Of a stretch of 64,000 nucleotides of DNA, positions 56,782 through 64,000 are shown in pieces (the stretch's first letter is position 1; the number at the start of each line of letters is the position of its first letter). The translations under genes were made by a program, and so were the position numbers. The notes below the pieces were generated by a model. The model did no database searches, was not told the DNA's origin, and saw only the letters and a list, made by a program, of their open reading frames with translations. Where the stretch lies: contig JBCAQO010000004.1 in NCBI GenBank assembly GCA_039111635.1, positions 1-64,000 of the forward strand, in the 5' to 3' direction. This DNA is from Heterobasidion occidentale. Taxonomy: Eukaryota > Basidiomycota > Agaricomycetes > Russulales > Bondarzewiaceae.

Positions 56782-57759
56782 ATGGCCAAACCCACCACCT
56801 TCAATGGAAACAGAAAACGAACCGAGCAATTCCTCCACGAAATCGATCTAATGTTCCTGGCTAGGAAGAAGGATTACGCGAACGAATTCGCCAAAATCGC
56901 TTACGCTCTATCATATATGAAGGAAGGCTCGGCAGGGATATGGGCAAGAAACTTTACTCAGGCCAGGAACACGCTGAAGGATTGGAACAGATATACTTGG
57001 GCAGACATGGTCGGCTTCACATCCGTCCGCAAAAAGATAGCCACCGACTTCGAGGAGTTCAACAAAGAAGCCGATGCTCGCGACAAACTGGCCCGAGTCA
57101 ATCAAGGAAAAGAATCATTTAACACCTACCTTCAGCTGTTTGAACAGCTCGCAGCACTTGCTGGTGTAGACGGAGAAACCAAGAAAACCCATTTCCTGCG
57201 AGGACTCAAGTGGGAGTTGGCAAAAGGAATTTATGAAGATCCCTCTGCAGATGGGACATGGGAAGAACTAGTCGAGAAGGCCAAAAAACACGAAAGAATG
57301 CGCATCGCAAGGGACCGAGCATACGACCTCCGAAAGGGCAAATTCCAAATTTACACTCCGCGCACCTTTTACGACGAAAGGGCACCCCCACGGAACGACA
57401 GGGAGCCCCAATACGAACCTATGGATGTAGACGCAGCGGAAATGGAGGCCGATGCTGTCCGAACTCGCTTCAAGAAGCTTACCCCGGCGGAGAGAGATCG
57501 ACTTGCCAAAGAAGGCAAGTGCTTCTTTTGCAAGAAACCCGGGCACATGGCGCGCAACTGCCCTTCTCGACCCAAGAGAAGATTCCAACCCCCCCGTCGC
57601 AGACCGGTGCGCGAAGCAGAAATGGACGAAGGACAATTCGACGATGAAGATGTCGAAGAAGGAAAAAACAGAGTCAACCACATCCGCCAGATGATGATGG
57701 GACTCAGCATGGAAGAAATCGAGGAAGTTCGAGCCTTTAGCGACTCGAAGAATTTTTAA
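56782..57759 (+). CDS. Element B gag (capsid and zinc knuckle)
   Basis: 325 codons. A Ty3/gypsy-type retrotransposon gag domain starts TTFNGNRKRTEQFLHEIDL, then AKIAYALSYMKEGSAGIWA, SFNTYLQLFEQLAALAG, THFLRGLKWELAKGI. The CCHC zinc knuckle CFFCKKPGHMARNC is at 57520-57561 and binds RNA during packaging. The end is acidic (EGQFDDEDVEEGK). The stop at 57757-57759 follows a T5 run (57753-57757), where one more base would carry the frame into protease, so gag and pol were probably one frame. The upstream junction with the leader is also out of frame. Confidence 0.88.
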   Translation: MAKPTTFNGNRKRTEQFLHEIDLMFLARKKDYANEFAKIAYALSYMKEGSAGIWARNFTQARNTLKDWNRYTWADMVGFTSVRKKIATDFEEFNKEADARDKLARVNQGKESFNTYLQLFEQLAALAGVDGETKKTHFLRGLKWELAKGIYEDPSADGTWEELVEKAKKHERMRIARDRAYDLRKGKFQIYTPRTFYDERAPPRNDREPQYEPMDVDAAEMEADAVRTRFKKLTPAERDRLAKEGKCFFCKKPGHMARNCPSRPKRRFQPPRRRPVREAEMDEGQFDDEDVEEGKNRVNHIRQMMMGLSMEEIEEVRAFSDSKNF

Positions 57760-57782
57760 GGCCTCTCCCATCAGCAGCGGAT

Positions 57783-58814
57783 GTGGAGAGTAGGATTCTT
57801 GCAGGAAATCGGTACGCTCCTCTGGCCAGTAAAGATGCTGACCAAGAGCATGGACATCCAGATGTATTGTATCTTTCGGAAATGAAATCACATGGTGCAC
57901 CATCCCTCCGACTCGAGACAATGCTCATAGGCAAGAATAGAAAAGCTGCTACACAGGCACTAGTGGACAGTGGAGCCACTGGAATCTTCATGCACCCTCG
58001 TTTCGTAGAAACACATGGAATCACTACACACAAAACCCCCACCCCTATCCCAGTCAGTACGGTCCAGAACACCGAGTTCAAGGGAGGACCCATTACACGA
58101 TTCGCCAACCTCAAATTACAGGTCTTAGGTGAAAAAGGGGGGTCGCATACAGAATCAGCAAGATTCTATATCGCGGAAATAGGAAAAGAAGACGTCATTT
58201 TAGGAACCGACTGGTTATTAGAACATAACCCAGAAGTCGACTGGCATGCCTACGGGCTACACTTTACCAGATGCCCGCCCTCCTGCCAAATAAAAGGAGG
58301 ACCGGTAAAAGCTAGAAGAGCTACGAGAAAACCAGGACGTCCTAAACCAAGCATACGGCGCATGGAAACAGTACCGCAAACGGGCGACTACTCAATACCA
58401 GTGCAAAAGCTGGGAAAAGCAGTACCAGGCCGGAAAGTGGGAAACACCACAGTACCACATCCGCGGACAATACCTACAAGTCCGGAGTTCACAACTCGAA
58501 GGTTGAATGCCGAACGTCTGAAGGCCCGAACCAGAAATTATAAGGTTCCGACATGGGCTGAAGAAGACGTTCCGGAGGACGGTGGCGGACTTCCGGCACT
58601 TCCCTCCCAGAATCTTGAAGAAGATGGAGTCTACCTCGTTAGATGCCTAGATACGGGAACATTACAGGCACTGGAATTATACAACGACTCCGAAGAAGGC
58701 GTCGACATACATCGCGCCGAAACCACGGAACTTCCATACGCCAACACACCGGCTCAAGGAAGCAAACCTGCCAAAGCACCGACAGGAAAACAAACAAAGC
58801 ACACCAACTCGTAA
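57783..58814 (+). CDS. Element B aspartic protease and linker
   Basis: Active-site motif ALVDSGATGIFMHPRF (Asp codon 57966-57968), followed by EIGKEDVILGTDWLLEHNPEVDW, the second conserved strand of retroviral-type proteases. A long linker with VPTWAEEDVPEDGGGLPAL and YNDSEEGVDIHRAET matches element A. It ends in TAA at 58812-58814, where element A has a Gln codon (TNSQRLAEEAAK); the frame continues after the stop without shift into RT. It therefore reads as a single mutation or a leaky stop in a gag-pol frame. The start given is only the first usable codon in frame. Confidence 0.85.
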   Translation: MESRILAGNRYAPLASKDADQEHGHPDVLYLSEMKSHGAPSLRLETMLIGKNRKAATQALVDSGATGIFMHPRFVETHGITTHKTPTPIPVSTVQNTEFKGGPITRFANLKLQVLGEKGGSHTESARFYIAEIGKEDVILGTDWLLEHNPEVDWHAYGLHFTRCPPSCQIKGGPVKARRATRKPGRPKPSIRRMETVPQTGDYSIPVQKLGKAVPGRKVGNTTVPHPRTIPTSPEFTTRRLNAERLKARTRNYKVPTWAEEDVPEDGGGLPALPSQNLEEDGVYLVRCLDTGTLQALELYNDSEEGVDIHRAETTELPYANTPAQGSKPAKAPTGKQTKHTNS

Positions 58815-58973
58815 AGACTGGCAGAAGAAGCCGCCAAAGGGAAACCCGAACTATCCTTCGAAGAAATAGTACCGAAGGAATACTGGAATTATAGGAAGGT
58901 TTTCGAAGGTCGACCAAAGGGACAGCTACCGCTCTCTCGACCATGGGATCACAAAATAGAGATCAAGGAAGGA

Positions 58974-61802
58974 ATGGATCACTCGCTCAAACCCAAGCTA
59001 TACAGTCTTAGCCCTGGAGAGCAAGTGGAACTCAAGAAATTCATAGACGAAAACCTCCAGAAAGGATTCATCAGAGAATCCAAATCGCACATGGCATCCC
59101 CATTCTTCTTCATCAAGAAAAAGAATGGGAAACTACGACCAGTAATGGATTATCGCAAACTCAATGAAATAACAATCAAGAACAAGTACCCTTTGCCGAT
59201 CATTCAAGAATTACTGGACCTTCTGGCCAAAGCCGTATACTTTTCACTAATGGATGTTGATACAGGATATAACAACGTACGCATGAAGGAAGGAAGCGAG
59301 AAACTGGCCGCGTTCGTCACCAATCTAGGAATGTATGAACCTCTGGTGATGTTCTTTGGATTAACCAACTCGCCGGCAACATTCCAAACTATGATGAACG
59401 CCCTCTTCAAAGACCTCATCTATGCCGGACTAGTGGCAATCTATATGGACGACATCCTAGTATTTTCTAAAACAATGGACGACCACATCAAGACAGTTCG
59501 AAAGGTTTTACAGATCTTACAGGACAACGATCTGTACCTACAACCCTCGAAATGCCACTTCCACAAAAAGAAAATCGACTACCTTGGATATGTTATATCA
59601 CACGGACATCTGGAAATGGACCCGATTAAAGTGGCCGGCATTATGGACTGGCCAACTCCGGGAAAAGTCAAAGAAGTGCAATCATTTTTAGGATTTTGCA
59701 ACTTTTATCGCAGGTTTATCAAAGACTACTCAAAAATAGCACGACCGCTATTTGAGCTAACACAGAAGGAACGCACCTGGGATTGGACACCAGCATGCGA
59801 AGAAGCGTTTCAAACGCTAAAACGAATATTTACAGAATCTCCGGTGCTCGTTATGCCAGACACAAGGAACCCGTTTCGCATTGAATGCGACGCTTCCGAC
59901 TTCGCCACCGGAGCAGTTTTATCACAAGTCGCTGAAGATGGAAAATGGCACCCATGTGCTTATATTTCCAAGTCGCTCTCGCCAACAGAACGCAACTACC
60001 CAATCTATGATAAAGAGTTGCTGGCGGTCGTTCGAGCTTTTGAAGCTTGGCGACACTATTTGGAGGGCGCCGACCACCCGGTAGACGTCTGGACGGACCA
60101 CAAGAACCTCGAATGGTTCCGTTCAAGCCAGAAACTAAACCGTCGACAAGCACGATGGTCACTCTATCTCTCGCGTTTCGACTACAAGTTAACGCACAAG
60201 GCAGGAGTCACTAATAAATCCGACGGTCTGTCACGGCGTCCAGACCATAAAAAGGGGGTGGAATTTGACAATTCAGGCGAAACACTCTTGGAGCCCAAAC
60301 TTTTCAATAACACAGAAAAGATCCGAAGACCTTTCGCAGAAATCAATGCCATTAATACAAACAACAGTTGGGACCCGCATCAAATACTTCACATTAGGGC
60401 AACTGGACGAGGAGGCGTCACCATAATAGACGACGACCTTCGGAAACGAATCATTGAAGAAAATAGGAAAGACGAATGGCTATTAGAAACCCTAGCCAAG
60501 ATTAAAACCTTAGGACCTCGAAACATGAAGAAAGGTTTACAAGAATGGAACGAAGAAGAAGGATTGGTCCTTCACCGAGGAAAGATATATGTCCCCCGGA
60601 ACGAACAACTTCGTCAAGATATCATCAAACTAAACCATGACAATCTAGCAGCAGGACATCCAGGACAAAGGGGAACTCTAGCCTTAGTCGGACAGGAATT
60701 TACTTGGCCAGGAATATCAAACACAGTTCACCAATATGTGGAAGGATGCGCCATCTGTCAATCCACCAAGAACGACACACATCCTACCATGGTACCCCTA
60801 CAACCAACAGAAATCCCAGATCGACCCTTCGGAACAATAACCATGGATTTTATTACAGATCTACCAGAATCAAATGGATACGACTCGCTACATGTAGTAA
60901 CCGATCGATTCACCAAAACGGCAGTAATAACCCCATGCCTGAAGACTATCGACTCTGATGGAACAGCCAAGATCTTGTTAGAAAACACCTGGAGACGCTA
61001 TGGGCTGCCAGATAAAATCATATCGGATAGAGGAACTCAATTCGCTTCAAAAGTAGCGCAAGCCCTACTCAAAGAATTAGGAATCAAATCTGCTTTAAGC
61101 ACAGCCTATCACCCGCAGACGGACGGTGCTACTGAACGAATGAATCAGGAATTGGAACAATACCTAAGAGCATTTTGCAGCTCTTCACAGGACGATTGGG
61201 CCGGACTAATCCCCTACGCGGAATACGCCCACAACACCCATCAGCACTCAGCCACGCAGAAGTCACCATTTGAACTTCTCCATGGATATCAACCACGGGC
61301 TTACCCAGCTATTATCGGAAACACAAATGTCCCCACCGCCGACGCTCGCCTCGAAGCTCTGCAACGTGCTAGGAAGGAAGCACAAGCCAGCCTCAAAATT
61401 GCAGCCGAAGCCATGAGGATCCAGCACGACCGTTTTGGAACGGACCTGCCGCCTTTCAAGAAAGGAGATCAAGTATGGCTTGATGGGAAGAACATCCACA
61501 CCGATCACCCATCAGAGAAACTGAGACCCAAACGCTTTGGGCCATTTGAAATCACTGACACCATAGGAAATGTCAACTTCAGGTTGAAACTGCCCAACAG
61601 CTGGAAGCGCATTCACGACGTCTTCCATGCTAGTCGACTCACGCCCTACAAGGAAAACGAGGTCTATGGCCCGAACTACCCTAAACCGGCTCCGGACCTG
61701 ATCGAAGGGCAAGAAGAATTCGAAGTCGAAGCCATTGTCGGAGCTAGTGTTAGGTCGGAGACCTATCACGTGCACCGATGCACGAAGGGGTCCCTAGGCT
61801 AA
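58974..61802 (+). CDS. Element B pol: reverse transcriptase, RNase H, integrase
   Basis: 942 codons with all catalytic sites. RT: Asp94 (LMDVDTGY) and YMDD at 157-160. RNase H: Asp306 (ECDASDF), Glu348 (DKELLAVV), Asp375 (WTDHKNLE). Integrase zinc site H555, H562, C592, C595; D625 (TMDFITDL), D685 (SDRGTQF), E721 (ATERMNQE), a D,D35E spacing. Then HPSEKLRPKRFGPF and HDVFHASRLTPYKE. The expected chromodomain start EEFEVEAIV stops at residue 924. The last 18 residues and the stop come from the inverted LTR. Coding continues in frame upstream to the TAA at 58812. The enzyme part looks functional; targeting is lost. Confidence 0.95.
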   Translation: MDHSLKPKLYSLSPGEQVELKKFIDENLQKGFIRESKSHMASPFFFIKKKNGKLRPVMDYRKLNEITIKNKYPLPIIQELLDLLAKAVYFSLMDVDTGYNNVRMKEGSEKLAAFVTNLGMYEPLVMFFGLTNSPATFQTMMNALFKDLIYAGLVAIYMDDILVFSKTMDDHIKTVRKVLQILQDNDLYLQPSKCHFHKKKIDYLGYVISHGHLEMDPIKVAGIMDWPTPGKVKEVQSFLGFCNFYRRFIKDYSKIARPLFELTQKERTWDWTPACEEAFQTLKRIFTESPVLVMPDTRNPFRIECDASDFATGAVLSQVAEDGKWHPCAYISKSLSPTERNYPIYDKELLAVVRAFEAWRHYLEGADHPVDVWTDHKNLEWFRSSQKLNRRQARWSLYLSRFDYKLTHKAGVTNKSDGLSRRPDHKKGVEFDNSGETLLEPKLFNNTEKIRRPFAEINAINTNNSWDPHQILHIRATGRGGVTIIDDDLRKRIIEENRKDEWLLETLAKIKTLGPRNMKKGLQEWNEEEGLVLHRGKIYVPRNEQLRQDIIKLNHDNLAAGHPGQRGTLALVGQEFTWPGISNTVHQYVEGCAICQSTKNDTHPTMVPLQPTEIPDRPFGTITMDFITDLPESNGYDSLHVVTDRFTKTAVITPCLKTIDSDGTAKILLENTWRRYGLPDKIISDRGTQFASKVAQALLKELGIKSALSTAYHPQTDGATERMNQELEQYLRAFCSSSQDDWAGLIPYAEYAHNTHQHSATQKSPFELLHGYQPRAYPAIIGNTNVPTADARLEALQRARKEAQASLKIAAEAMRIQHDRFGTDLPPFKKGDQVWLDGKNIHTDHPSEKLRPKRFGPFEITDTIGNVNFRLKLPNSWKRIHDVFHASRLTPYKENEVYGPNYPKPAPDLIEGQEEFEVEAIVGASVRSETYHVHRCTKGSLG

Positions 61803-62581
61803 ACCTCCACTGGTTCGTATAGTCGTAGACTCCAATGGATGAAGACGATGGATCGTCTTTGGGCTCTTTCGAGGAATTCGGGGTCGCTGTCGGCTTTGTT
61901 CTCGAAGAGATTGAGAAGGTGATCTTCGAGGTCTTCTCGATGATGAGGAGGAACCGGATGATCTTCTCCTGTCCAACAGATGACACGAGGGGGTGTCCAA
62001 CTGAGAACACGGTAGGCAGCTAGCCCGGTATAGAAGCGGATGAGTAGAGGGAGGGGAGGGAAGGGAGACGAGTCCAGTGCTTCGTCAGACCGTGCAAAGA
62101 GTTTCTCAGATCTGACAGAGATCACGAAGCGCGGGCTAAGAAGGTAGCCTGACCCGGGTGCTGTGCAGAGATCGAGTGTATTACAGGTGAACGAGCTGAG
62201 CTTCTTAGAAGCTCATCTCGGCTATTTACGTACAGAAGTGTCTAGGGCAGGATCAAGATCTGGTCCGTGCGCTTCTCAGGTACCGAAGTCAACGATCGAG
62301 ATCCGTAAGCTAGAATGCCTCATCGACCTGCCATATAACCGAATATAGTAATCCGAATCACTAATGTCCATCCACATCTTCGATCGATCAAGAACCAGGA
62401 ACGGGGGTCAGGAACCAATGTGTGTCCACATCAGGAATCAGGAACTAGAAGTCAGCGTTCATGCATCAGCATGTAAATGGTAAGGAGTCGTGGAAGGCGG
62501 TCCGAGTCTGCAACAAGTCCGAAGCACTTGACCAGCCCATCCATTCACGTGCGAAGCACGTGTTAGGACGCGGTCCTAACA
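61748..62581 (-). repeat. Inverted B-type LTR (3' LTR of element C)
   Basis: 834 bp, reverse complement of 54588-55420 with scattered substitutions. On the minus strand it is preceded by a polypurine tract (AGAGAGGGGGTAG), so it is the 3' LTR of an element lying to the right. The embedded ORF is intact (61799-62125). Confidence 0.92.
61799..62125 (-). CDS. LTR-embedded ORF, inverted copy
   Basis: 108 codons, three substitutions from the copy at 55044-55370 and no disruption. See that entry for motifs. Confidence 0.55.
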   Translation of the reverse strand: MISVRSEKLFARSDEALDSSPFPPLPLLIRFYTGLAAYRVLSWTPPRVICWTGEDHPVPPHHREDLEDHLLNLFENKADSDPEFLERAQRRSIVFIHWSLRLYEPVEV

Positions 62582-62594
62582 CTACCCCCTCTCT
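62582..62594 (-). promoter_or_regulatory. Element C polypurine tract
   Basis: AGAGAGGGGGTAG on the minus strand, touching the LTR start. Confidence 0.75.
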
Positions 62595-63962
62595 ATACAA
62601 GTCTTCGGCGCTTGGCGGGTGCACTGATGGTAGGGGCGGGTCTCCTCAGATGAACTTCGTCGAAGGTGGGGATGTTCCGAGCGGGATATCCGGTCCAGTT
62701 AGCAGTGTCGATTAAATGATCTAGTGCCTGCTTGTGGTACCCGTATTCTTCAGCCGTCCTATCCATCTGTAGACGAAGGCGCCGGGACTGCATGCGATGC
62801 CTATCGTAGTCTTGTAGAAAGCCGCGCGCCGTAACGTCCGTTCTCTGGCGAATGCCCGTGATTGGACATCCCACGACGAGATGGCCGGCGCGTCCACATT
62901 CCCAGCAGGTACGAGTAGCGGGGTCGGTGGGTGGAGAAGGCGGGAGAGTAGGTGGGTTAGGCCAGACGTTTTCGGAGTCCACTGCGTCAGCAGGCCATCC
63001 TTCTTCAGTTGCGACAGGAACGTCCGGCGACTGGGGGGAGGCTTCGTCGACAATGATAGGACGGGTGAGGTTGTCGCCGAGTAGGGGGGGGGATGGGGAC
63101 ACAGCAGGGGGTGACGGGGGTGGTACCGGTAGCGGCCGAAGTACCTGGCGATCCCGGACGACTTGTTCGGGGTCGTAAGGGGGACTGGTGGGTCGCGTGA
63201 ATTCGGCGGTCTCCTCGTCGGTGGGTTGAAAAGGGTTTACCGCCGGGAGATCGGACTCGGCATTGACCGGGGGATCGACTGTCATGGGTTCCTCAGCGTC
63301 GATCTGGTGAAACCCCTGTTCCTGTATATCCGGTTTGGTCATAACCCAGGGCCTAACGTTATCCTCCGGGGTACATCCGCCAGGCCAGTAGCACGCAATG
63401 GGGTGAACCCCTCGACTGTTAAGCGGGAAGGAGTGGGTCGGCAGTAGTCCTTTAGGGACATACTCTTCGATCTCCAGACGTGCTCCGTTATGTCCTGCGA
63501 ATCGGAACCAGCGGATCGTGTTTTCCTTGTAGCGGATTCGAGCCAGTACGTCGAGCCAGGCGGGTATGGAGTGCGCCTGTATGAGGATGGAGCTGGTGGT
63601 GAATATCCCTCCCAGTCGGAAATTGACCATGTCGTTGCGGATGGCTGGGAGATTGATCAAGCCTTTCATGCGGTAGGAGGTGACGGTGAGGTTGGCGAGG
63701 AGGATGGCTTGGGTCTGGTTGAGTGGTCCAGAGAAGACCTGATAGGCTTGCGCCCAGACTGCCTGCTGTAATAGAAAAGGAATGCACGAGGGTTCCTCAA
63801 GCCAGGCTGGTTCAGAATGATAGGGGCTTCATCCTCGGCGAGTGTGAGGTGGTAGATGCTATTATTCGTCGTTAGGTCCTGGTAGAGACGGATGTCGTGA
63901 AGGGGATTGGGTATGGCGCGGATTCGGATGCGAGGGTTTTCGTTGTGAATGGCGAAAGCCAA
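62593..63962 (-). CDS. Element C zinc-knuckle protein, next to the 3' LTR
   Basis: Two pieces: 63666-63962 (NPLHDIRLYQDLTTNNSIYH, ILNQPGLRNPRAFLFYYS) and 62593-63669. The second includes MVNFRLGGIFTTSSILI, RIRYKENTIRWFRFAGHNGA, a long Pro/acidic linker, CWECGRAGHLVVGCPI (a CCHC knuckle) and a basic end KRRRLV. The junction near 63770 looks like an intron end (TTCTATTACAG) or a frameshift. The folded N-terminal part, Pro-rich linker and CCHC resemble gag-type proteins, but the position next to the 3' LTR is unusual for gag. The basic tail could be a nuclear localisation signal. No known family recognised; the 5' end may lie outside the window. Confidence 0.5.
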
Positions 63963-64000
63963 CGGAGGAACGGCGATGTGGGGGTTGGCATTTCAGCGGG

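Larger units (their letters stand above)
54588..61747 (+). mobile_element. Element B: Ty3/gypsy element, plus strand, 3' end missing
   Basis: 5' LTR 54588-55420, primer region, leader, gag, protease, RT, RNase H and integrase in order. The chromodomain, any 3' ORF, the polypurine tract and a same-direction 3' LTR are absent: at 61748 the coding sequence runs straight into an inverted LTR of the same family. Pol has a single frame of 942 codons, so this is the better-preserved copy. Confidence 0.9.
61748..64000 (-). mobile_element. Element C: LTR element with B-type LTR, cut by the window edge
   Basis: Only the 3' part is visible: 3' LTR, polypurine tract at 62582-62594 and a gene with one zinc knuckle. 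No pol is seen in the 1.4 kb available. It may be a non-autonomous relative, or the 3' end of an element like A whose extra ORF has been replaced. Confidence 0.7.

Overview
The window looks like nuclear DNA of a filamentous basidiomycete, probably Agaricomycotina. The genes have many short introns (about 46-95 bp) with GT...AG ends and CTGAC or TACTAAT-like branch sites. The one full housekeeping gene, a Drs2-type flippase, is very GC-rich. The rest is repeats and Ty3/gypsy chromoviruses. No bacterial features, tRNA, rRNA or CRISPR array were seen. Most of the window behaves like a subtelomere. LAYOUT: 0-2 kb holds a minus-strand gene of unknown function and its upstream block; both recur at 30.1-31.7 kb. 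2.9-8.9 kb, 24.5-28.1 kb and 31.7-35.5 kb are satellite blocks built from a 12-bp GGTGAG-type array followed by GACGTC-rich arrays. Each block starts at a short TTAGG tract. 9-17.9 kb is a C-rich graveyard with degenerate, intron-bearing pieces of a P4-ATPase, glucose-6-phosphate isomerase and the PP4 regulatory subunit Psy2/SMEK. 17.9-22.9 kb is the intact flippase gene. 36.9-42.8 kb is an AT-richer telomere-linked helicase (TLH) gene: OrsD-type zinc fingers, a central region with a tyrosine-recombinase-like residue pattern, a RecQ-like helicase and a Cys/His-rich tail. It runs toward a (TTAGG)n tract at 43.07-43.14 kb, which ends in a 100-N gap. The strand and position fit a chromosome end, so sequence right of the gap may come from elsewhere. 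45.7-64 kb holds three LTR elements. Element A (minus) is a frameshifted chromovirus with an extra 3' ORF. Element B (plus) has an almost intact pol that is cut just before its chromodomain. Element C (minus) is partial, carries B-type LTR sequence and a zinc-knuckle gene. A and B lie head to head and share a palindromic LTR end; the B-type LTRs at the two ends of B are inverted. Both LTR families carry a related ORF of about 100 residues. HOW IT FITS: TLH genes, telomere-like junctions, satellite blocks and nested retroelements are what a chromosome end collects by telomere capture, unequal exchange and transposition; the flippase and the gene fragments look like adjoining chromosomal sequence. 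Several frameshifts in otherwise well-kept genes sit in short homopolymers and can each be explained by one missing base, so consensus error is a serious alternative to gene death.
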